Source: Hofstenia miamia
Lineage: Eukaryota; Xenacoelomorpha; Acoela
Direction of reading: 5' to 3'
NCBI GenBank assembly: GCA_004352715.1
Contig: SCFE01000094.1
Location: 18,681-82,680, forward strand
DNA: 64,000 nucleotides
The stretch's first letter is position 1. The number at the start of each line of letters is the position of its first letter. The notes beneath the pieces are model-generated. The model made no database searches. It was not told where the DNA came from and saw nothing but the letters and a program-made list of their open reading frames with translations. Below are positions 45,501-59,164 of this stretch, in pieces. Both the position numbers and the translations under genes were made by a program.

Positions 45501-45739
45501 TGCTGTGTATAAAAAACTAGAGCCATGGCTGACGTTGTGATATAGAAATGCAATTGTCTGGTTTGTTCTGCATGACTAAATTAAACACGAGCAAAAACTG
45601 TTATTTGGGGGGTTACTTGGAAAAATGTAAATTTTATTACCATGGTTGGTTACCTTATTAGCTATATGCTCTACAAATCCACTCTGATCATATTATATTA
45701 GGGCAACAAAACAAAAGATATTAAAGAAAGGCAAAATAT

Positions 45740-45900
45740 CACATTTTTTTGACACAAAGTATATGTGATAGACCACAATACATGAAAATAGACAATGATT
45801 TATCTTAGCAATCATTAATATATAACGGAGTCCCACAAAAATCAGTTCTATGTCCCTAGCCATTCAATCTATATGTAAATGATATTCCGAACTTCTTTAT
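45740..45900 (+). pseudogene. LINE reverse-transcriptase fragment (plus strand)
   Basis: NGVPQKSVLCP then PFNLYVNDIPNFF equals the GVPQGSVLGPxLFNLYVNDIP box that precedes the RT catalytic Asp pair. It stops at ~45900, where a GC-rich GGGCCGAGTTGCG patch (45912-46010, possibly another MITE) begins. One in-frame TAG. Confidence 0.6.
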
Positions 45901-46554
45901 TATTATAATGCGGGCCGAGTTGCGTTGGGTCAGAGTCTGTTTGGGCCAGGTCGCGTCTAAAATTTTTCGGGCCGAGATAGGTTGGCATCGAGAAAAGTTG
46001 ACCCGTTTCTAGGTTTGTCGTTAATTGTTCTGCAAAGCACGAGATGCATTTTTTCATTTCAATATCGGGACAAATTCGATTTAATATTTGCTATTATGTT
46101 GTATTTGCTAGTCTAAAATATTTTCGGAATATCGCCATTCAGAATATTCAATCTGATTAATAATGCGTAGTTTTAGCACACTTAATCTCTGTACGGGATC
46201 TGAAACAAATGTACAAGGCCTGGAATAAATCTCATGAAACTATGCCGAGACAGGTTCCCGCTGGTATCTAAATTATAACTGAAATAAGAAATATATTAAC
46301 AGGATAATCAATTACAGTAATTCCTAGTATGTTATTATTACGTTTGGATCAAGTTTGTCAAAAAAAACAATCCAAACATAACAAAAACGTAATAAATCCG
46401 CAGTCTACGATTGTAGGAGACATCAAATATTATCCATCGGTTTGAAAATCTATCACAAAGTAATTCCTGTAGTTTCCATAGATGTTGATTTGATTAACAC
46501 ATTGAATGATGATTTGAGATAAATATTTCTGGTTTTGACTTTAAATGATAGTAG

Positions 46555-46833
46555 TTAATTATAGCCCGGCTGTATATATGAAGTCACCTTAAATTTTATT
46601 TATTTTAATTCAATGTTTACGACTTTCCTATTGATTTTGATACACAAAAGGTTTCCGAAGGAATCAAACTGTAGCCAAAATTCTGAAAAATAGAGTAGCT
46701 GTATGTATATATAGTGGAATTGCTGCAGAATTTAAAATTTTCATAAATTAACTTTTGTATATCAAAATCAATAGGTAAGTAGTAACAATGAAAATTTAAG
46801 GTGGCTTCACATATGCAAACGGACTATAATTAA
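46555..46833. mobile_element. Fold-back MITE, ~280 bp
   Basis: Arms of ~95 bp: left starts TTAATTATAGCCCGGCTGTA, right (reverse strand) TTAATTATAGTCCGTTTGCA. Both continue through CACCTTAAATTTT and CTATTGATTTTGATA. No coding capacity. Confidence 0.7.
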
Positions 46834-47279
46834 TTACTGAAAATTTCAATGAATAGCTGCTATATTAATGGTAAACGTAATATCGATGATGGATTGTGAA
46901 AAGGATACTCTATGAAGGAATCATGAAATTTACTCTAATCAACAGAAAGTAAAACTATGGGCCAAGCCTCTTAGTGCAAAAATTGTTTAGGACATAATCT
47001 ATGTCTTACGTAAACAACAACAAAATGCTTTATTAGCAAAATTGATTTCTTTTATAAAATAATACAATAAAATATTTCAAACATTTAAATAAACGCAATT
47101 TGTACTGCTTATCCGCATGTGCCGAAGTCATTTTGTCTTAAAAAATTTGTTTTTTAATAGGTTTAAATCTCGAAGTATTTAGCGCTGATCTTTTGTCTAA
47201 ATCGAGATTGTTCTATAGTTTGCAAATTGCATTTGAAATAATTTTGCTAAGTAAACAAATGTTATTGGATTAAAAATCG

Positions 47280-49070
47280 ACACTTGCCTTATTATATTAT
47301 ATTATATTCTTTGCAACCCAAAAGTTGAAATACAAAATACAAAATCACCAGTGTGAAATATAGCAATATCGAGTATTTTTCCCGTAAAGTTTTTTGTATG
47401 ATAAAAGATTTCTCTGTTTTGTGCTGACGAGAAAACGGTACTTGTATTTGAATTCCACGATTTATGCTCTCTGACTGTGGGGATAAGATAATTTAGTGGA
47501 CATGCATCCGTGTAATGTATGTCTGGTAGAAAAATTCTCAAAACTCGCTTCTGTACACGCTCAATTGCCTCGATCTTGGTAGATGTTAATTGATGGTAAC
47601 AGACGGCTCAGCAATATTCCAATACGGATCTGATCAGTGATGTTTACTGTCAGACAAGCTGAAACTACCATACCGCGTCTATTCAGCGCTCGTATAAAGA
47701 AAATTCTTTTCGAAGCTTTTGTTGCTATGTGATTTGTGTTCACATTCTATTTCAGGTTGGACTGAATAACTACTCCCAAAAGAGTAGCAGATTTGACTTG
47801 GCTAAAGGTAATATTTTCTACTTTGATCCGAACAGGGTCCTTCCAATTTTTTAAAGAATGCAATGGTCAACTATTTGCATTTCTCTGGGTCCATAGTCAT
47901 TTGATTGGCATCACTCCCGCTTTTTACATCATGCGCCATTTGACGCGATTTCCAGCCTTCATTGATGTTCCCTTTGATCTCCTTTATCCATACTCATGTA
48001 TGATCTACAAATTTCGCATGCTGTGAATCTGGAGTATTCAGCAAAAGTGTGTCTATAAATAGGGTGAACAGCTATGGTCCAAACTTTGTCATTTGTGACA
48101 CTCCTGCAAATATATTCTGCCATTCTGACAAAACACCCGACGGAAGTTTCACGCGTTGTTTGCGGCCAGTTAAAAAGGATGAGATCCAATGGATACTTTC
48201 TTCACTGACTTCAATCTCTTTAAGGCGCTTAACGAGTATTGGCTGGCTAACTAGTTCGAAGGTTTTTATAGTCGGCGAGGAAAACTCTAAAATATGAATT
48301 TGTTTCATCCAATGATCTAAGCCAATTGTGGATTAAATCAATCAATACGTGACATTTTGATCTTTTGGGAATGACTCCAAATTGACGTTTATCTATGTTT
48401 GAAATAACTTTATTGATTAGTTCTTTTTCCAAGATAATTTCCTCGGCTATCTTAGAAACTGAATGAGTTAAGGCAATTGGTGGCAGATCTTTAACGGGTG
48501 AAATGACAGACTTTTTCTTTATTAGACAGCAAACAGCAGTTGTGAATAGAGACGCGTCACTCTCGGCCAATGACTGATTGATGAGAATCTGAATAGGGAA
48601 GGCTAACTCGAATGCAAACTCTTTCAAGGTCCAATTAGGAATAATATTGTCATAAATGTCTGGTCCAGATGAGTTCTTGGGATTGACGATTGACCCTATT
48701 CAACAATAAGTAAATTTCCAATTCTGTCACCCTCATTAGATTCTCGTTTCTCTTAATTGGTTTTCGCTCAAGGGAATCATTCAATTTGACACTGACGTAA
48801 GATCCATGTTGATTTGGTTTGCTCTGACATTGTTCGTTCATCTTACTCAATTCGCCACCTAAACAAGGAGTTGATATACGAGGTCATCGACCTCCGGAAA
48901 GCTTTTTTTATTGACGTCCACCACTCACTTGGATTACTCTTGATCAAGGAATTGAGATGTTTCCTTCTAAAACTCTTTCTAGTCTCCTTAATGATTCTGT
49001 TTACTTTGTTTCTCAGTCTTCTAAACTCATCATAATTCCTACACTTTAGGGCATGTTGTTTTTTTGATTT
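47280..49070 (-). pseudogene. LINE (CR1/Jockey-like) RT region to 3' end
   Basis: Minus strand, in order: DEFRRLRNKVNRIIKETRKS and SNPSEWWTSIKK (linker, ~49040-48900); VTELEIYLLLNRVN (48740); FAFELAFPIQILINQSLAES and PPIALTHSVSKIAEEIILEK (RT fingers, 48627-48400); RQFGVIPKRSKCHVLIDLI; ILVKRLKEIEVSEESIHWIS and GVSQMTKFGP (48250-48075); then KASKRIFFIRALNRRGM (47720) and RIFLPDIHYTDAC (47540). The catalytic FADD segment is lost in a shifted stretch. An ATATT-type tail follows the last frame at 47288-47310. Several stops, so inactive. Confidence 0.85.
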
Positions 49071-49170
49071 TTAACACCACACGTCATCCAAAGCTGATCA
49101 ATACCAACCTGCTTATTTCACACATTATATTTAATATTAAGTGTTGGATCTTTTTGTCTAAATAATTATA

Positions 49171-49375
49171 TAATTTATAAAGTGGAAGGTACGTTAAGAG
49201 TNGCTGTAAAAGCCTGAATTTCGAAAAAACACCTTTTTTCTTATCAAAATCAATAGAAAAGTGTAAAAAGTTATTGAAAACTGATCATTTTGAGAAAGCT
49301 GCATATATAAAACCCTGCTTTTCTTTACTACTAATTTATAAAGTGGAAGGTACGTTAAGAGTCGCTGATAAAATA
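49171..49375. repeat. Direct repeat of a ~37-bp word around an N
   Basis: TTTATAAAGTGGAAGGTACG plus TTAAGAGTNGCTG occurs at ~49176 (with N at 49202) and again, with C, at ~49334. Confidence 0.8.
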
Positions 49376-49559
49376 TTACCTGATCCTATTAAGTAGTGTA
49401 TTGGTTCGTGTTTCTTAACAAAATGAATTGCTCTCATTGTCCAATTAAATGTTTTTGATTGCTTATATTTCTTTTTTTGGATAAACTGCCAAGAAACAGT
49501 TCACATGAATAGTTGTATGAGCTCATTACCAAGGTGCTGACTATAGATCCTTAGACTCA

Positions 49560-50430
49560 CTGAAATTTCTTAATTGAGCCAAGTATCTAATTTCCAAGGA
49601 CATTTTTGATAGTTGAGTTGTTTATTGATCGTTACCCCAAGATATGTGATTTCATTTGCCTGATTTACTTGTTTATTCTGCACTATTAGATTTAAAGATT
49701 TAATTGCAAATTCTTTTCTTTTGGACAAAAAACAATGAATTACATTTATATTTAGTTTGTGTGAGTTGTAATATTCTATGAATTTTTCTACATCCATGAT
49801 TTTGTTCAGCTATTGATTTGTTTGGGTTCTCATTGAAATTTACCATGCAGGTGTCATCTGCGATTTATAAATTTTACTATATATAGAATACTGATGCAAA
49901 CTATTTGTATGTATAGTAAATAGCAACGGACTCATAATTGTGCCTTGGAGTACACCTCTTATGGGTTTTTTTTGTATGCAGAGTGTATACCATTGGCCCT
50001 TACTCGTTGCAACCGTTCTGTTAAGAAACTTTTTATTAAACTACAACTGTTATTGCTGATACCACAGTGAGAAAGTTTGTTGGAAAGAATTTTAAAATCT
50101 ATACTATCGAATGCTTTGCACTTAAATCAAGCAAAGCAACTGATCCGCACTTATTATTGTTCAAGTTTGATCGAATTGCCTCGTGAAATTTAATAGCGCA
50201 TCTACCATTGATACTCCCTTTTTAAATCCAAATTGGGTCGTGCTAATAATATTATGGGTATCAAGATATTCGATGATTTGATTACCTAGGAGGTGTTAAA
50301 AAATATTTGAGAATGGATTTGTCAGAGCTATTGGTCTTTAACTATTTCCTATTAAAGGATCTTCATTCTTAAAAATTGGAATTATATCCGCTCTTTTGGA
50401 TGAATTTGGAAATGTATTGAAAAAGTGCTA
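49560..50430 (-). pseudogene. Second LINE RT fragment
   Basis: Minus strand: FPNSSKRADIIPIFKNEDPL (RT start, ~50430), RPIALTNPFSNIF, NIISTTQFGFKKGVSMVDAL, FLNRTVATSKGQW, RGVLQGTIMSPLLFTIHTNS, then 49797-49570 with KFIEYYNSHKLNINVIHCFL and ITYLGVTINKQLNYQ. The order is that of an RT from fingers to thumb, but frames are broken and the catalytic pair unclear. Different in sequence from the 47-49 kb element. Confidence 0.8.
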
Positions 50431-51008
50431 TGCAATCTTTAGCACTTAGAGCATTTACAGTCCTGCATGTCCAACAGTGAAAATGATGCATAATGCTATA
50501 AAATAATGACATAATTTTCTGCAGTGTTCTTTGCATTGTTAAGCAGTCACACTGTTAGGTACTGAAGAAATGATAGACAGTAAATTGAGTTTTGCTTTAT
50601 TTCATTATTTTGCTTGCCACATAGCGTTTCTTTACACAATGAAAACCAGTAGTAAAAATGGTACTTTCGGATAATTTTGGAAGCTACTACAGATTTTCAA
50701 GTTGTTGATAAACCAAAATTTCAACAGAAATCGAGTGTTTTAAGTTTAAATTAAAATATTAACGAAGTACCTAGTCTAGTTAACATTTATGAATGACAAG
50801 TGAGAAACAATTGAAATTCGTTAGTCAAGTATCACAGAGTAATAGATTTTATAATTAATTTGGCACCTTTTGTTCAAGCGGATTAATTATTTGTACAGAC
50901 ATTATGAGACAAGGAGTTACTTTTATATTGTACTTGATTCAATAAGCACTGCGTTCAGAACAATTCAATTTTAAGGTTGTCAAGCATTAGTGTTAGTGTT
51001 CAGTGTAC

Positions 51009-54000
51009 ATGGGATACTGTTGTTCTAAATCTGTTCACGTTAACGACGATTTCGAATCTGATTCATCTCAAAGTGAAAGAAGACAGAATTCAGGAAAACT
51101 CCAGGTAACTGTCTAAACTACTAGGCAACGTAGAATATTGTTATTTTAGAGATCAATAATTTATGCTTTGAGCAGATAAAGCGAGAAAAACTAAATTGTG
51201 TTATATAAAATATTTAAGGGTCTGATTAAGGTTTTAGCCGTATGTAGATGTATTTCATATGCAGTAGAAGATAAATTTCTGGGAACTCGAAATTTTTTTC
51301 TAATGAATGTGCAATACATGTATATGCACAATTGCATGAATAGCAATCACTTCAAAATCATAAAAACATTTATTACAATTTGATTATTTTATGAAATCAG
51401 TTAGAAGTGATTTCATTCATTGTGTGTTAAAATTTAAAAATTTAGAGTGGGAACTCTGATCACGACCAACTATTGGAGCTTAAGGTATTTAAAGTAACAT
51501 TATAGCATAAAATGAGGTTTTAATCTACAAATCTAAAGCTTTCGAAAAATGTCAAGAGGTTCCTTATATTGTAAACAGTGGCTTCAAACCCCTTAAAAAT
51601 CAAAGGAGCTAGAAGTTCTAAAAAAATTTTTTTGTGAAAATGGGTAAAGAATTTAATACCATAACCTTAAACAGCTTTGGAATTTCTGAATTTTTAATGA
51701 TTTCTCACGAGGGCAGAACAGGATACGAAGCGTCTACCTCGATTACGGTTGCTTTGTTCGATTTCGTCATCCCAGATGCCTTTTTCATTGATAACTCTTA
51801 CTCAAATGGTTTAGGAGGTCTGTCTACACATAGGAAATTAGTGTAAGTTCGGCGTTGCATCCCTATGCTATAAACCTTAGTGTTCTTACTAATAAGGAAT
51901 GTTAGGTATGAAGTGTATTAAAATAATTTTTATAAAAATCGAAATTTTCAAAGAAAAATAGTCAATCTTTTCAAGTACTTTAACCACAGGAATACACTTT
52001 GTGTAAACTTTCAACATTATGTTCAAGCACACTCACCAATAGATATGTCAATGGCTCACGATTTCTAAATTTCCTAATAGACATGGAGAAAATTCGGTGA
52101 AATTGTATAAAAAGCCAGCAGAAATTATTTTACAATAAATTACCAAGGATTTTTCATAAAATCTGAAAAGCAACACAATAGAGAGTCGCTTCTCTTTTTG
52201 TTTAAGTCTAAAAATTATGATCTGTGGTGAGCTGTTGCAGTTGATATCTGACTTTGAGCAGGGGGATCCTTAATGAGGCTTGAGCAGCCAACTGTGAAAA
52301 GAAGTGTGTTGGATTAGCTGATACACCATGGGAGAAAGAAATCATGATTATTTGAGCCTTAATTATAGGGAATAATTTTAATGAATTCAAAGTAATCGGA
52401 ATTTTCATCAAAAAATAGTTAATCTTGTCAAATACCAAAGGTACTGCAATTTTATACAAATTAACATCACTTCATGGGTGCACATTCACCAACAATTTGC
52501 AAATTTGGAGAAAAGTTTTTGGAAAATTTGGGAAAACGGCGTGTACTTTTAAAAAACTCACAAACATTTAATTATAAAATAATAAAGAATAACTTTATTT
52601 AGCTGCTGAAGGCAGACACTACCAAAATATAAACCAAGTCAAATTTTACGGCAGCGAGGACAGTGACAAGAGATAAAGTAGAAGCAGATGGAAGAGTAGG
52701 TGAAGTTGGAGAAGAACTCAGTAAAAAGGAAAGACATCAAAGTGCGCAAATTAGTGATGGTAGACCGACCCAGAAGGTTACCATGCTGAGAAGAGGAGAT
52801 GAGGTGACGAAATTTAGGTAACACGTAACGAAAGACAACGCGCTCAAAGATTATTGACAGCCGAGAAAGAATAGCTATTGGATGATAAGAAGTGACTTGA
52901 GAGGAGGGAAACTGATTGGATTTTACAAGCGGCGAGATCCAAGATGTTTCCCAGCAAGGGGGAAACCCTTAGGGGAGCAAATATAGGAGAAAAAATGCTT
53001 TAAATGGATGGAAAGATTTGAAAAGGTTTCATGAATTACAAAGGATGGGATGCCATCAGGATAGCAAGTACCAGACAACTTGCAAGACTTAAGTATGAAG
53101 GAAATATCGTGGCCGTTGAAGATGATTTCACATAGGCTAATCAGTGGGGAGGTGGTAGGTGGACCAGGGCAGAGAGAGAGAGACAGGACCAGAAAAATTG
53201 AAGGCGAAATAGGCATTGAAGAGATCAGCAACAAAGTATGAAATAACTTGGTGAAGGAAGGTGTACCAGTCATCAACAGAGAAAGAATCATTAAACATGA
53301 GGAGTGAAGAAGAAAGACCAGCATTTAGAGATACAAAGTCTCTGTTAGATTGACAAATGGGTGATAAGACAGTTAAATCGGAACAGGGACAACAGAGATG
53401 CAAAAAATGTGATCAGGATGTCAAGGTTAAGGCGACGTGAGGTAATGAGAACACCACCATGACGACCATTAGAGTGATCCATACGGCAGAGAGCCTTAAG
53501 TGTGAAAAACAACGGAAAGATCAAACCAGATTTCAGTAATGAAAATGAAGTCAACAGAAGACTTCAAGAAGAAATTGTAAAACTGAGATGACGGTTTAAT
53601 GAGATAAGACTGTGAGCATTGACGTGTAAGCAACAGAAACAAAAGTTGCGATGAGCTGTAAGTTTCAAAATAGGAGATGCAGAAAGTGAATCACGATGGT
53701 GGGGATGAAGGCGAAAAGATTTGCGCTGATCATCAGAGAGGCGATAGTATCGGATCAAGAGGCCAACCGACCACACTTCAGGATCCATGAAAACATGATG
53801 AGACTCTTGATTACAGACAATATGGTAGGAGACGAATGGATAGGAATGGGAAGGACATCATCAAATTTGAGTGAGGAGGAACGGAGGTAATCAGCAACAT
53901 CAGAAGCAGAAACAGAGCTAGCAAAACGGGCAATATAGATGTGAGCTTTACGAAGAGGATGAGGAAGAGAACTAATCGGAACAGCAGGCAGTCGACAGCA

Positions 54001-57000
54001 AGAACTAGTGCCAAGAATGTGACGAGGGTGATCATTGCGGTGAGTAAGCGGTGGAACAGACTGTTCAAGGGCAGGCGGCAGAACAGTAGAGGGAGCAAAA
54101 GCAGGAGCAGAGAGTGGGGCAGGATGATTGGGTGTGAGGTGGAAGATCTGTAGGAGAACATTTGAGATTGCATGGACGAGACATCGGAGGTGAGCTTATT
54201 AATGGACAACATTGGAATGGCTGATATTGGAAGACTGGTATGAAATGAAGCAGAGAGATAATGTATTCCTTCTTTAATGCACCAACCACAGAAGCAAATT
54301 GGGCATCAGAAAAATTCTGAAGGTCTGTAAGAGACACACTAGCCGAATGCATGACTAAAATCTAATTAATTTGTGTAATAAACAATAAGGGTAAATTTTA
54401 AGGGTAATCATTAAGTGACATTCTTGAAAAATGCGTAAACTTTGTTTAGACTGGCAAAATTTATAAGCCACGAATGTATCTTTTTAACATAGCACAATTT
54501 ACGCATTTAACAAATTTTTATAAAAAATAGTTTGTTGCTCAAACTACTAGTAACCAGTTTAAAATTCAAATTAATAAAATATGCTCTCAAAAATTCAAAC
54601 AGGAATATGTTTGCTTCTGTACGCAATTTTGCTTAAGGAAAAACGATTTCTTGCAAAAAGTAGTTTTCTTTGGGAATCTGTCAAAAAAATTATTTTCAGC
54701 GTCATTCTAAGCTTGCATGTACATTATATGTTTTGACAACCTCAAACATGAAATTGAATGTTTGTAAATAAATACTTTGAGAAAAAACTTTTGCAGCAGT
54801 TGTCATAAATCAAAACATTGCCCAATTCAAAAAGTGCAAAACTTCGTGCATGCTAAGATGTTTTTGGTTTTGGGACAGGATCCTTTCAGAAAAAAACTGA
54901 ATTGCTAGTTGCTTCTTCAAACATGGAAGACATATATAGAATTTATTTGTCTTTTCTGGCTTTAGTGAAATAGATTAGAATTTCAGTAAAATTTCAACTA
55001 TCTTTTACTTCGAATAAAAAATAATATTGAAGCATCGTATTTATTGTAATCACTAATATATGAAATTTCTGCAAATTATTGCTGTAAAATCTCGTTTGTA
55101 CATTACAAACATATTAATTTGGAAGTTTTTTTTGAAAATTACAGTATTTTTATTAGCAATTGCATAACAATTCGCTTTATAATACTAAAAGGCGGCCAAG
55201 TTCAAAAAACAGATAAAATCCTGATAGCTGCACATGCAACATTTATGTTGTTAATGAACAGGGTGGCCTTAAGCCCCTCTAGCCCCCAGGTTTGACGCCA
55301 CTGTTGTACAATCACTTGATTCTTAAAACACTTTGATAACATTTGCCAGAAATCCATTATTCACAAATAGGAAATGTGTTGCCACACGAAGCATTTCTTG
55401 TCAGACAGTTATCCCAACCAGAAATAAACTATTTTCAAGAATTGAGTTTAAATTTCTCTATAGTTATGTATTGACAAACCTTTTGAGCACATGTTTCGAA
55501 GTTTTCGACATAGCAGAGAGGGGAACTCAGGACCTAGTAAATTGCAATGCAAAAAGGAACACGAACTGCAGAAAGTGTGACTATCGTTTCACTTAAGTGG
55601 CAAAATATCAATAAAAGCGTGCTAAGCGCAAGGTTGCCTATCTGCGAGAATTATGGAAAATTAGGAAAATCTTATTCTAACTTTTCGATTTCAATTTTCA
55701 ATTGTTTGTATTTATTTAAAGAAAAAGATCGAAATAGGTTGCAGATGAAATAAGAGAATAACCAGTATTTCAAAAATCCCAACAATCGATAGCAACTAAA
55801 TATTGTCGTGAAAAATTGCATCATCCCAACATTTTTAAATTACAGTACAGAAGAAACACCATCCTCTGCATTTTGTATTATTTCGAAGAGAAAATCTTAT
55901 TGTCGACATATAAGACCAAATGGTACAACTCAAATTATTCCTTCTGTACTGCTTTTTAAAGAGAATTACTACTTGCCAGAGATTCTACCATTTCATTTGT
56001 TGCTATTAATGTTTAAATGTTTTATATTGAGTCTTGTATCTATCATGTAATGTCAATAAACGCTTTACATTACAACTATTACTAAAGTATATTTATAGGC
56101 TGGGTCAAAATAATGGTATTAATCATCTTGATTATATACATGTATCTGATCCAGAGATGGAACCGGCTACCGGTAAAATTACCGGCCGTTTACCGGCCAA
56201 AATTAAAAAAACATTGCTTTTTTTATTTGAAAAAGTTGGGAATATTTTGCTTAGTTTGAGATAAAATCTATGAAAATCTAAAGGTTCAGAAAATTTTATT
56301 GCTTCAGTAGGCTACTGCATTGAAATTGGAATAATACTTAAATTTATCTTTTTGGAATCACTCATTAATTTTGACTATAAATTGAGTTATTTTGTTTTTG
56401 ATTATGTAATTTTGTTTCAGTTTTTATGGAACTAATTAGTAATAATATGTACAGATGAGTTACTAACAATAATGAAAATTGATCTGCGAAACTTACACTT
56501 GAAAAATTAAGAAACTGCATAAAAATTTGAACCCTTGTATTTTTCTAATATTGGATAGGACACTCAAAATATTTGAGCGATTTTCTCTTGCAAACATATT
56601 CCAACGTAATTGAGACACATCCTACCAGAAGAGTAAATGTGTTTGGCTCTAGCGAAGAAATTTTAAATATATTTATTTGTTTACTTACTTCTTTATAATT
56701 CAACATTAAGTGAGGCTGGATGCCCCAGCAATGCCAACCGTAATGACTGATAATGTAACATTTAGTTTTATATACTTTAACTATCACAGAAAATATACTA
56801 AATAAACAAACTGAAACGTTCACAATTTAAATTCATTGAAAAACTAAAAACTGATTAAAGGTATGCAAAGAATTGATATGTATATAGAAAATGTCAAAAT
56901 TGTGATTTGGTAGAAATATTGTTATAATAGTTTGAAAATTGCTTTATGCAATATAAATTTTTCAATCACAATGCGAAATTTTCAAGAATATAACGGATTA

Positions 57001-59126
57001 TATATATATATATAACAATGGCGTCGCGTCTTTAGGCCCACTAGAAATTGTTATAAAAAATATTCTTAAAACTATATATTTGAAGAAAATACAAATTTGA
57101 ATATTTCGAAGTGATAGAAATTAAATAATGCGTTTAATACATAAAGTTGCATTATTAATAAAGAAACTACTACGGCCGTCTCAAGCACAATATCTATCCA
57201 GAAACGACGAAGCGACATTTAATAATGCTATCTAGATTTGCTACGCATTCGTTTAAGAGCCAAACAAAAAAGAGCATAGCATTTCAATGCTGGGTCCGTT
57301 AATAATATGAATTTTGTTAAAGATTTCTTCGTACTACGCGACGCGTGATGGAATCAATCTCCTTGCAAAAAAATCTGAGGTAGGGCCCGTAGGTCCACGG
57401 GCCGGGCATACGGGCTCCGAATATAGAGTGATTAATTTTTGTTGATCGAGGATAATAATTCTAAAAATTCACTTCTTTGAAGTTTATGTTCCATTTATTT
57501 TCAATTTTCTGCAAGGATTCTATATATCTGTGTACATGTACTTCGTGTAACACTAACCTAAAATGTAAATTTAGGGCAGAAATTATTACATTTTACATAA
57601 AATATTACACTAAGCCACATAAAACTGATGGTTTTCATCCACTTTAAAGAGTTTCATTTTACAGTCATATTATGATAATTGCTTTCATTGATAAAATTAT
57701 AGTACTTAGGTGCACTCATTAAAGAATTTCTTGTTTCTAAGAAAAAAATATCTTGAAATTTTATGAAATTAATCAAGAGAATTTCATCTTGAAATACACC
57801 AGTTGAGTGATTAATCTGTTGAAATAGTATCTTCGAAATTACATTTTAATATCAAAAAAACAATTTTAGTGTAATATATAAGAGATTTATATCTAGAAAT
57901 TAAATATTTCGAAAAAAATATCTATTAATGATGCACTCAACGCAAAGTCATTCCTTTGTGATAGTGGCAGAGCAAGATTTTACCAGTGTTGTATAAATTT
58001 TATGCTCACAATCTCCGAAAGCAGGCACACAACTTTATTTATGCAAATCATTTAGATAAATTTGACGAAGTTTCTTGTACATGTATATATGTGTTAACAA
58101 TTTGCAAATAAATGCGGATTTTGCTGAAATTTACAAATATATTTTCGAATAAATATTAATAAATGTCTCTTCTCATAGTTTGCATGAAGGAATGTATAAT
58201 ATTGCATTGAAATATTTTATCAAAAAACATATCTGAAATTTTTCAGCTGCAAAATGAACAATTTAAATTTGTTTCTACATATATATTGCTCTTTAAAAAA
58301 ACTATTTTAGAATGAAACATTATAATTTCCTAGTCATGGATAACATCTTCATTGGCAGCTTTATTAGATTAGAATTGTTTGTTTGGAATAATACCGTCTA
58401 TTCAGAGTGTTGAGAGTAAGTTCTTCTGTAAGCCGCAAAATGTGCGCCCGCAAATCTATCGTAGAATGACAAAATTATCGTAAATATATTGTTTATACAT
58501 TTTCCGTAAAATTTTTTGTTGAAATATTGCCAAGCATTGCTTTGACAATCATTCATTGCGCACCTCTACCCCTGCTTATTGCATGCATTCTTGAATACAT
58601 AGACATTACTGCAAAGATTTTCCAAATTCCTCGACTATAATCTTGCTTGTTATTTCTTCAGAATTATGCCTAAATTTTCACATTGATTTACAAGAAGACA
58701 TGATGAACTTGGTCAATCTAGTCTTCAGGTGTAATTTTGAAAAATTGCATGGCGGAGCTTCGCATCATGATGAAATGTTGGAATTCAAGGCGCATAAACT
58801 ATTGTTTGTAAACACTATTAAAATCGAATTGTGAACGTTACTATTAATTGTTTCGGTAGCACATACATGTTCTAGACCAAAAACGCCTCATAAATTCTGG
58901 ATATCAATGATATAAATGTAATAGTACAAATGGCCCACTGAATTGGCCATGTAAAAAATGAAAGTGTACATGTTATCTAGCCATAGATATCTTGATTTCA
59001 AATTGCAAAATATTCACAGTTGTGCACAAAATAATGTTAAATTAGCATGAAATTTATGTTGTACTTAAAAATCTTTTATGAATATTTTACATCAGGGGCC
59101 TTGGTATAAAATTTTCTATGCTACTC

Positions 59127-59164
<38 letters not shown>

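Noticed and set aside
53811-54212. 133-codon Leu-rich minus frame
   Set aside because: A shifted frame in the CT-rich LINE strand; homopolymeric composition, no family motif.
59133-59162. (TA)n run as a promoter TATA element
   Set aside because: Simple dinucleotide repeat inside a hAT element; no gene start nearby.
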